Assembly: GCA_030549175.1 (NCBI GenBank)
Contig: JAUKUA010000005.1
Coordinates: 3,224,001-3,288,000, forward strand
Length of the DNA stretch: 64,000 nucleotides
DNA from: Lasiosphaeris hirsuta
Lineage: Eukaryota; Ascomycota; Sordariomycetes; Sordariales; Lasiosphaeriaceae
Reading direction: 5' to 3'
The number at the start of each line of letters is the position of its first letter. The stretch's first letter is position 1. Shown one piece after another: positions 55,729-64,000 of this stretch. Under the pieces are notes generated by a model that was not told the origin of the DNA, did not search any database, and saw only the letters and a list, made by a program, of their open reading frames with translations. The translations under genes were made by a program, and so were the position numbers.

Positions 55729-56657
55729 ATGGCCTTCACCACCAAGGCGAGCATCGCCTCCTTCGGGGGCAAGCTGCTCAAGCTCACGCACGTCTCATCC
55801 TCAACGGGCACTGACATGGCCGTCAACGTCTTCCTGCCCCCGCAAGCCCTCACCACGCCGCCGCAGAAAGTGCCGGTGCTCATCTTCCTCTCGGGCCTGA
55901 CGTGCTCGCCCGAGAACTGCTCCGAGAAGGGCTTCCTGCAGCATGCAGCCGCGCGCCGCGGGCTGGCCATCGTCTACCCGGACACGTCGCCCAAGGGCAT
56001 CGACATCGCGGGGGCCAAGGACACGTACGACTTCGGCGAGGCGGCGTCCTTCTACATCGACGCGACGCAGCCCCCGTACGCGGGCATCTACAACATGGAG
56101 ACGTACCTGACGGCGGAGCTGCCGGCGGCGCTCTTCGGCGACGCCGAGCTCGGCGCCTGGCTCGACCCCGCGCGCGTGTCCATCACGGGCCACAGCATGG
56201 GCGGCCACGGCGCGTTGACGCTGTACCTCAAGAACCCGGGCAAGTACGCGTCCGTGTCGGCGTTTGCGCCCATCTCCAACCCGACCCGGTGCCCGTGGGG
56301 CGAGAAGGCGTTTGCGGGCTACCTGGGCGACGACCGCGACGAGTGGAAGAAGCACGACGCGACCGAGCTGCTTGCCGGCTGGGTCGGCCGGGACCTCAAG
56401 GCGCTGATTGACGTTGGCACGGGCGACAACTTCTACAAGCAGGGCCAGCTGCTGCCCGAGAACTTTGAGGCCGCGGCCGAGAAGGCCGGGGTCACGGGGT
56501 ATGAAGTCAGGTATCAAAAGGTGAGTCCCCTCCCACCCTTTCTCTTTGGCCGAGGTTTCACGGCTGACGGAAGCAGGACTATGATCACTCGTACTACTTC
56601 ATCTCGACGTTCAGCGACGACCATGTCGAGCACGCGGCCAAGTACTTGGGTCTCTAA
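55729..56657 (+). CDS. S-formylglutathione hydrolase (esterase D family)
   Basis: It hydrolyses S-formylglutathione to formate and glutathione, the second step of glutathione-dependent formaldehyde detoxification, in the cytosol. Two exons, 55729..56520 and 56577..56657, encode 290 residues, the family length. It is an alpha/beta hydrolase with the nucleophile elbow GHSMGGHG (Ser156) and the oxyanion region FLSGLTC. The triad is completed by Asp233 in VGTGDNFY and His268 in DYDHSYYFI, the latter encoded by exon 2. LAIVYPDTSPKG and YNMETYLTAELP are also characteristic. The C-terminus ends KYLGL, as usual. No defect was seen. Confidence 0.96.
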
Positions 56658-57100
56658 GGGGATGCTGTCTCGGGAAATACCATCCGGGTTAATCTGTAAG
56701 AAACATGGAGTTGAGGCATAAACTGATCTCAGGAACACCAACGCCCGCCGCAAAGACGACGGATTAGAGTATATAGGACATAGGCAAGCCCGGCGAAGAT
56801 AAACATGCATCCGCTGAAGCCTGCCACAGCACTAGTATGACCCCTTGCCCTGCCGACGATGCGTTCCGACTCTACAGTCATATATAAAGGAGCCGGCCTG
56901 CCGATAGGTACATCCATGAGGTAAAAAGCAAAACCCTGCCCCCTCTCGTAGCCATCATCATAACCTCGTCCCATTGTGTGACCAAGACCCGAAACGGAAC
57001 ATGTCAAATAAGATCAAAGAAAAGCAAACGCCATGCCCATGAGTTGTCATTCGATGCTCCGTTCCCAATTGCAAAGAGTTGAAAGAAACCCCTTTCCTCA
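56658..57100. other. Convergent interval hydrolase/afi1
   Basis: About 440 bp between facing stops, presumably 3' UTRs. A 92-codon minus frame here has no support. Confidence 0.4.
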
Positions 57101-59101
57101 TCAACTAATCCTCTTATCCCCCACTCCGATCCCGATCCCGGGACCACCCACCTCCCCACTCCCGACCTTCTTCACCGTCGCCTTCCCGTTTCCAGCCATG
57201 CTCTCGGCCGCTGCTAGCTCTGCCTCCCTCTTGATGCGGATGTACGCCAGCTTCTCAAACCGGCTCAGCGCGCGCCACCAGTGCTGGCCGGCCTCGTGCT
57301 CGGCGATACGCTCAAGCAGATCGGCCGTCTTGATGCGCACCTCGCGATCGCGGTGGAAGAGGCCGAGCGCAATGTAGAAGAGCCCGGCGTGGGACTCGGG
57401 GGCGACGCTGAGGAGAAGAGAGATCTCGTCGTAAGAATGCACGTACTTGGCAAAGGCGCAATAGACCTCGCGGCTTTGCATCGGGCTGAGGCGCTGTGTG
57501 CGCAAGCGGTCGTGCATATGGTGGAGGTCGAGGCCCTTGAGGGGGCGGACAGTGTAGAGCTGCGCGACGTCCTGAGTGGAGTTAGATTACTGTGCGTAGG
57601 ATGGGGGACGAAAATGGGGGGGGGGAGGGGGGACAGACCTGGATGAAGCTGTAGTAACTCCTGGTATTCCTCCATCCCTCGATGCGCGTGACGTTGCCCG
57701 CCAGCTCCTTCGCCTTGGACACCTCATCGCACCAGACATATCCATGCCCACCCACGCCGGCCGTCCCCATCTCATGCTCGTCACTGCCGATATACAGTGC
57801 GCTTGCGCCATATACACTCTCCTCAAACGCGGCTGCGATGCGGGTGAATTTGACCACCCAGTCCCGCCACTTGGCCCTGACTACGCGCTCGCCAGCACGC
57901 GCGGCGATACTCTTTGCGATATCCGCCATGAAGGCCACATCTCCCGTCAAGTCACCTGCGCCAGCAGCCCCGCTCAAGCTACCCGACGACGCCCCGTTGA
58001 CCAGCGCGGCGTGCGCCGGGTTCTGCTGCTGGAAATACACCAGCCCCTCAGTCACAGGCGCCTGCTCAATCTTACTGCTGATCTTCATCTTGCCGCTGGG
58101 CAGATCACATAGCAGGTCCCACCACTCCGGGTGGTTCTCAAAGGTGGGGTTGGTCACACCGGCGATGAAGCCCGGCACATTGAGGAGGTCATCAACCTTT
58201 GTCAGATCCGTGTACGGAAATGCGTGGCGTGTGAAGCCGCGTAGAACGCCGCCCGAAGCGAGCGCGCACGCAGCGAGCACCGCCTCGGCTACGTCACCCG
58301 AGGGCATGTTGTGCCCAAGGAAAATAACCCGTTTCTGGGTGAGGAGGGCGTTGACGAGTACAATGATGGGGTGTGTGTTGGGGCCGTTGGTCGTCAGATG
58401 TGGGTGTGGTGTGAAGGTCTGGGGTTGTTTGGAGTGGGCATCGGTGAAGTTTTGAATGAGCTTGATGAGCGAGAAGTCGCCTACCGTTTCGGGCATGATA
58501 GCCACGGGCACCTTGATCGGAATTGGGATGCCCTTGTACATGACGCGACTCTCGAACTCATGTGTATCACGCGGCACTGCGTACGACGTTGTTGACTGCC
58601 CTGGACCCCCCTCGATGTGCGCCTTGGTTCCTGACCGGTAGATGCCCGGCGGCTTGGGCGGGCTCCGGCTGGCGTCAAACGGCTGATCCGTCACATCCTC
58701 ACCCCGGTCCTCGGCGATCCGCATCTGTACTATTTGCTCAAACTTTTCGACAAAGAGGTCCTTATTGTCACTCGCTTGTAGAAGGTGTCTCTCAAGCAGA
58801 CTCAGCTTGGGCATTAGGGACAGATCCATCTCGTTCACTGCGTTGAACAACATCGATAACGTCTCGGGCACCGGAGACTTGAAGTATTCCTCCAATGCCA
58901 AGAGCAATAGGGGCTTGTAGATATGCAGGAACGGATGCCGGGTGCAAATGGCCATTGCCTTTACCACGGCGCCTCTCTTCACTGTCTTGTCCTGTTTTGT
59001 GTTCACCAGGTTGAGAACATATATCAGGGGTGGGCCTTCGCCCCCTTCAGGCTCGCTGTCAGTCGACACGTCGTCGTCCCAGTCGTCGCCGTCCAAGTCG
59101 C

Positions 59102-59140
<39 letters not shown>

Positions 59141-59762
59141 CATCGTCTGACTCGTGTATGATGCCCTTTGCGCGGTCCCGTATGCGCCTGCGCCGGTTAC
59201 GCCTCTCTTCTCTTGCGAAGCGCTCCTGCTCATCCTCCTCTTGGCTCGTGTCCTTGTGGAGGAAGAAGATGGTCCAGTCCTGATCTCTCACGTGGGCCTG
59301 GTCGGGAAGCATGAGCTCGGCGAGCATGTGTTCATCGCCAGTGATGGCTACGGGGAATTGGTGCTCCATGACTGGGCCGCGGTCAATGTCGAAGGAGGCG
59401 ACGAGGATGTACTCGACGTGGTTCTCGGTGCTGCCCCGCGGATACTGCGAGCGCAGTCTGCGCTGAGGGCGGGCGCTCGGGACATGGTGACGAGCGCCGG
59501 TCGACAGCGAGCTGTGCTGTGAGGAGACGGCAGTGTCGGTTGAAGCCGTCTTGCTCTTGGAGCTCGGGTTCGATGTTCGGTCGGTCTCTGAGGGGAGCCC
59601 GGGAAGAGGGGGCTGCGGGGAGCGCGAGGGGCGCGAGGCCTGCGACATGTCCGAGGCGGAGCGCGACCCGGGTGGGAAGGATGAAAGTGATGTTCGGTGG
59701 GTTGTGGTGGAAGTTGCCCCGGCGCTGGTTGTTCGCGAGAGGAAGGGCAGGCCTGGTGCCAT
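57101..59762 (-). CDS. afi1: Afi1-like Arf3-docking protein (Afi1 N-terminal and SPA/DENN-type domains)
   Basis: Yeast Afi1 binds Arf3/Arf6-type GTPase at the plasma membrane and helps keep the polarity axis; this protein likely does the same at hyphal tips (inference). Exons (minus strand) are 57639..59762 and 57101..57571, for 864 residues. Residues 1-115 are Ser/Pro-rich. The docking region starts [22 protein letters not shown] and includes [10 protein letters not shown] and [13 protein letters not shown]. Between them is a run of 12 Asp from a GAT repeat. The SPA part carries [32 protein letters not shown] and [12 protein letters not shown], a DENN-like core. The second exon continues [15 protein letters not shown]. 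The donor GTCTGT is non-consensus, but frame and homology support it. Confidence 0.9.
59102..59138 (-). repeat. (GAT)n trinucleotide repeat coding poly-Asp in afi1
   Basis: Twelve consecutive GAT codons (CAT/ATC on the plus strand) encode a 12-Asp run within a longer acidic stretch. The perfect codon identity suggests recent slippage and possible length polymorphism. Confidence 0.9.
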
Positions 59763-61288
59763 TAGTTAGTTGGCTGTCGCCGGCTTTACACAAGTCCCGA
59801 AGCGGCCGACTGCTCGTCCGGCCTGAACTCGGGAAACCTGGTTAGCTAGAGCTATTTGCGGGGGCTATGCTGGAGTTGTATCGCGTATCAATCTATGGAC
59901 CTACTTCGGGGTACCGTGTGCGTGTGCGACACGCGGGGAGCTGTGGGCTGTCGTGGTCGGGCTATGGGTCGTCCATGGAACTGCTGTTAGGGTTGTTGAT
60001 GGGGTGAATTCGCTTAGTGTCCCTTGACAGTAGCAATGGCAATGGCAATTCGTAGAATGACAATTGGCGCCTAAGTAGCCCGCCGGCGTGACGGTTTCGA
60101 CCTAAAGGCAATCTTAAATTTTGGGCGGTTGAGGGTCCAGATCACACTTCGAGTCGATCGATCGAGTCCTAGTCCACTTGAGTTCAACGGGGAGTTGACT
60201 GGCAGATGGGGAATGCGGAATAGGGGTTGAGAGAGGGGAAAGCGGGCGCTCAGGCACACATCACCTCGCAACCTATACTGCACACCACACACCTTGCCAA
60301 TCCAACTGCCGCACGGATATGCATCGTCGAAAATGTATGAGAAGATCAAGGAAAATAGAAGACAAGACATTTTCTCAACAACAATTCTTGTGGTACTATC
60401 ACGAGTTTAAGACAAATCACTGCTGGGGGGTTTATGCAGCCTGACCCAGAATCGAACCATCAGATTCCAGCTCAGGGTCCATCTTCTGCTGGCGGTCTGC
60501 CACTCCCGTCCAAGCTGTGTCAAATGCGGCCCCCCTGTTGTGTGCCTCTTCGCGCTACGGTGCCCTCCAACCCTCCAGTGCCAGGGGTTCATCCAGGGCC
60601 GCTGCAGGGGCATTGGAGGGGCAGGAAAAGACTGAGGGGGGTCGGCAAAGGTGGGTCACGAGTCTCGGGTCTGGCCCATCGCTGGGTCCAACCCTCAGTG
60701 GGCCAATGAGTATCATGAGGGACAGCCCCGCATGGCGGCCAAGCCACACTTTCAATCCAGCCCAAGTTTAATTGATAGCGCACGACTTCAGAGGTGAGCA
60801 AAAAGGGACCTCGTGGTGGCTGTTTTAAGATGACGGTTACAAGAAATCTATTTGAATATGGCGATGGCTTTTGAAATGCATGATATAAAAGTCCGAAATA
60901 CCCAATATGCCTTTGAAAACACGAAAGAGTCCCTTTCTGCAACGGAGGTGCCTTTTGGACTTCGGCGTAGTTACACGCTAACAGACAAACGAGGATGAGG
61001 CTGATGTTATGGTGGCTGCTCGTGGTTGTCCGGTCGGGTTGTTTACTTTCTCCCCGCAGTCAACCCCCAGCCTTTCAGAGGTGCGTATTACGGCCGACAA
61101 CAACCGACAACAAAAATTGACTGGATGAAATTCCTACAGATGCCTGCAAAGCTGACCTAACAGAAGTCAATACTATATCGGAGGAGATTCTGTCTCACTA
61201 CTCCAAGACGTTTCTACGTAACGGAACTCTCCCGCATCAATCCGAAAACCAGTGTCGGACCCCAGACTGCGGCCAGCCCAGCCCTCAC
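59763..61288. promoter_or_regulatory. Divergent interval afi1/light chain, with possible 5' UTR intron
   Basis: A 1.5-kb spacer with both promoters. A telobox-like TTAGGGTT lies at 59987-59994, upstream of afi1. At 61081-61139 a GTGCGT donor, a TTGAC branch-like site and a CTACAG acceptor bound a 59-nt candidate intron in the leader of the light-chain gene. No other gene was recognised. Confidence 0.45.
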
Positions 61289-62273
61289 ACGAGCGATAAT
61301 GGTGAGCAAAGAGGCATGCAAAATCCACCAAGGGACGCTAACACATATAAAAGTCTGCCCCTACAGGATACAAACCATCCCCCTTGGGCTACGGCACGCC
61401 CCGAAGCTCTCCATTCAGGCGTCCCGAGTCACCAGCATCCCCTTCTCCTCTTCGACACAACAGTCCATTGATATCGCCATCGAGGGCAGGTAATGCGAAT
61501 GGCGCACCAAGATTCAGCATTCCCCCATCCACAGCCTCGGTCGCAACGGCAGAAAGCTGGACACCACGGGCCCATTCCGCCTCCGATGATGTGTATATTA
61601 CACCCCAGCCGCTGAAGACCGTCTCTCGGTCGCCGCAAGCCCCAAAAACGATGGCGGAACACGGGAATGCCTTGGCCCAGTTACCCCCGGCACAGGTTCG
61701 GACAATGAGGGAGGGTTTTCAGATATTGGACCGTGATAGCGACGGCGTTGTGGGTAGGGATGATATCGCCGATATGCTCAACCAGTTAGGTACGAAACCT
61801 ACCTTCAACCAGTCAATTCCACATGACATCTGGCCGATAACTAACATTGAGATGTAGGCCTTCCAGCAAACCCATCTGATGTCTCGGCGTTTTTCCCGCC
61901 AGCGGCATCTCAAACAATGACACTCGCACCATTTCTCAACTCGCTCGCGACGTCCCTGGCTGCCCTATCACCAAGCTCAGAGCTACTTTCGGCATTCTCT
62001 GCGTTCGATGACGATGATAGCGGCCAGATTGACCCCACCGAGCTTCGTGACGCGATGCTCCACACGGCGCCAGATCCAGGCGAGCGGGCACTAACAGCGT
62101 CCGAAATTGACAAGGTCATGAACGGCTTCACAGCGCGGAGAGCGTTCACGAAGAGCAAGGCTAGTAACCTGGGCAAGCGTGGCGAGGTGTTTAAATACCA
62201 GGACTTCGTAACATCGGTGGTTGGCGGGAATGGGGGGGCCGATCAAGCCTCTGAGGATTCGGAAGACGTCTAA
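61289..62273 (+). CDS. Myosin regulatory light chain-like EF-hand protein (start unresolved)
   Basis: Calmodulin-fold light chain, probably a regulatory light chain of type II myosin acting at septation. Exons are (61289)..61301, 61367..61789 and 61858..62273. The N-terminal 100 residues are Ser/Pro/Arg-rich (GYKPSPLGYGTPRSSPFRRP). EF-hand 1 loop DRDSDGVVGRDD is at about 126-137 and a second canonical loop DDDDSGQIDPTE at 196-207. A third, degenerate hand surrounds EVFKYQDFV. The frame in front of the first intron reads ACG-AGC-GAT-AAT-G, and no ATG occurs in that frame back to the stop at 61118. So the start is either ACG, an upstream unseen exon, or a mutated or misread ATG. The ATG at 61299 is in the wrong phase for the acceptor at 61366. 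Length would be 283 residues from the ACG. Confidence 0.82.
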
Positions 62274-64000
62274 GCAGTACGAGTTATGAAAAGCAGAGTG
62301 GGGGATCATCAGGCAGATTGTCAGCAACAGCATTGGGAGTGGGTTTATTGGGCGTAATGACTATGTTAGGGTTTAAAGGCATGGAGTAGGATTTGGGGGG
62401 ACGCGTATCAGTTAACACGTGTAGAGCAGGGCCCGGAAACGGGGCATTTGGTGAGTGTCACATTATTGAGCTGTTACCTAGCGCCGTGGCGGTCGCATTG
62501 TTGTCGCAAATTACCTACTGGGATCTGAAGCTGTTTGTCAGGTAAGGTTGGGGTCTTGTAGTGTTGCCCTCCTTCTGAAGTCTCCGCTGCTGCGCATAGA
62601 TGATCATGGCAGCGACCAAGTTTGAGAGTTTGGATTTCTCGGGAAATGGTTGCCGCCAGGCATGAATCCTTACCTGGCACAAGGCACCCAAGGCTGCCAA
62701 TGGAGGACTGCGGAGAGGAAAAGGATGAAGGAAGCCAGCCTCGTAATGTCCGGCTCCGACCGCGGGCCGCTGCGACCCATAGAAGCTTCTCGAAATCGCA
62801 ATGGCCGTGCTTGGCTAATGACTGGTTAAGGCGATAATCTTCGTTGTCTGAATTCTTCAGCGGCTAAAGGGGGTGGCAGGCCTCAAGAAGCAAGGGCTCG
62901 GAAGCACCCGCCTCCCGCGGCAGCTGGCCAGGTTTTGGTCAGCCGGCTTTTTGCTAGCGACTAACTGGGCCAGCAGAACCCCCAGTCCGCCCAGACCGAC
63001 CAGTGTTGACAGAAACCGTCCGCATGGGATGGAAGCTGCCAACGCTACCCTTCCATTATGAGGTTCCTCTGAGTGTTCAGTGGAACGGGACAGTTGTTGT
63101 TGTTTGCGCTGCGCTAGGGGGACCTCAGCAGAGTCGCACAGAGAACAATGGCGAGGCAAGCAGACATGGCAACGGCCCCGATCGACTGGTCGGCAATGCA
63201 GCACAAGTTGTAAACAAGGCAGCGCTCTGGCAGGCCAGGCATTGGTTGGGCGACACGCTGGAACGCCGTCTAGGCCTTTTCTTTGGCGGGTTTGGCGGGC
63301 AATGCGGGGGGGGGGGGCAGATCCGTGTCGAATCGACATGCTGCGTGGCGTCAAAATGCCCGGGGCGCAGGTACACGCTACCTGAAGCTGGTCAAATGGG
63401 CGAATGACTTTCTTTTGCGTCCCAAATTTCCAGAGAAACCCCAGCCAGCTCATATTTTCTTCGAATCGCAATTCAAAAGACGCAAGAGGCTCCGTGATTT
63501 GTCTGAGGGCTGAGAAACGCTCTAAACCCCTTTGCACTTGCCAGAGTCGGTTGCCAGAGCGTGTAGGGTTGATCGGTCTGCTGCCTTCCGCGTTCCTCGA
63601 CATTTTTTTCTGACAGAACACTGAACCCTCGCCGACCTCCCGACTTCCCGCACCCGCACCGCACGAGCAGCCCCAGACCCCAGAGCAGCTCCAGAGCACA
63701 GCGCAGAGCCAAGGCAGACCGCAGAGCAAACGCACGACCTGGCCACCCCGATCCGCAATCCGCAATCCGCCGTTCAAAATTTCGAGTGTCGTGTGCGCTG
63801 TGCTGCGAGAATAAGAAAATAGGGCAGTCGCCTGCGAACGTGCAAAGTGCGCCGCCAGTGCCATCCATTCTAAACCAGAAGGCGACCTGCGAGGTCCACA
63901 CCCCCAGCTGCCGATACCGACAGGACGAGCCGACGCTGGAAGCAGAGAGAGTCAGAGAGAGGGATACCTGGCTGCTCGGTACCGCTGCCCCGAACCCACC
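62274..64000. other. Right-end interval, no gene recognised
   Basis: The first few hundred bases are the light-chain 3' UTR. The rest may be the promoter and leader of a gene right of the window: 63600-64000 is C-rich and leader-like. A 335-codon minus frame (62857-63864) lacks any domain, overlaps plus frames and ends in low-complexity sequence, so I do not call it. A 12-G run lies at 63306-63317. Confidence 0.4.

Noticed and set aside
60430..60490. GGTTCGATTC-like box B on the minus strand
   Set aside because: T-stem pairs only partly and no box A or acceptor stem lies at the right distance.
61299..61493. 64-codon frame starting at the ATG beside the light-chain intron
   Set aside because: Reads through the intron in a different frame from the conserved EF-hand protein and shows no family similarity.
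62857..63864. 335-codon minus-strand open frame near the right edge
   Set aside because: Reads as unrelated low-complexity sequence with stray Cys and Trp; overlaps several plus frames; region looks like promoter/leader.

Overview
The window is nuclear DNA of a filamentous ascomycete, most probably a sordariomycete. Most genes carry short spliceosomal introns of about 50-100 nt. The protein set is typical of this group: a three-domain trp-1/trpC protein, an Rco-1-type Tup1 repressor, a Nup188 resembling the Chaetomium protein, and a GPI-anchored Thr-rich wall protein. Gene spacing and moderate GC content agree. I rebuilt exon-intron structures by hand from splice signals, frame continuity and family knowledge. 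I support 20 protein-coding genes (one cut by the left edge, one with an unresolved start), one intron-containing tRNA gene, and one weak small spliced locus.

Left part (1-22.4 kb): car2 ornithine aminotransferase (-, cut by the edge) is divergent from gpi10 (+, GPI mannosyltransferase 3). An MFS permease of the allantoate/nicotinate type (-), a Sac7/Bag7-like RhoGAP (-), the mitochondrial chaperone tim9 (+) and the nucleoporin nup188 (-) follow.

Middle (22.4-43 kb): trp-1 (+) shares a 519-bp divergent promoter with nup188, and this promoter holds a perfect Cpc1/Gcn4 site. Next is a repeat-rich spacer and a BRCT plus WGR-like protein (+). Then come the SNARE use1 (-), the complex I assembly methyltransferase ndufaf7 (+), tRNA-Thr(AGU) (-), rco-1 (+), the RNase MRP subunit rmp1 (-) and a DENND11/LCHN-type protein (-).

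Right part (43-64 kb): slc1 acyltransferase (+) and ade5,7 (-) are convergent. Three + strand genes follow: a GPI-anchored Thr-rich protein, a small 8-cysteine secreted protein split over three short exons, and S-formylglutathione hydrolase. Afi1 (-) and a myosin regulatory light chain-like EF-hand gene (+) close the window; the last lacks an ATG where its start is expected.

Most genes are core housekeeping functions (amino-acid and purine synthesis, secretion and membrane traffic, mitochondria, nuclear pore, transcriptional repression). I see no gene cluster, CRISPR array or intact transposon, and nothing that amounts to a clear undescribed multi-gene system. The best leads are the missing start codon of the light chain, the 8-Cys secreted protein, the BRCT-WGR protein without a PARP catalytic domain, the 130-bp tandem repeat upstream of it, two stop-free in-frame introns, and a well-formed intron in an apparently empty gap.
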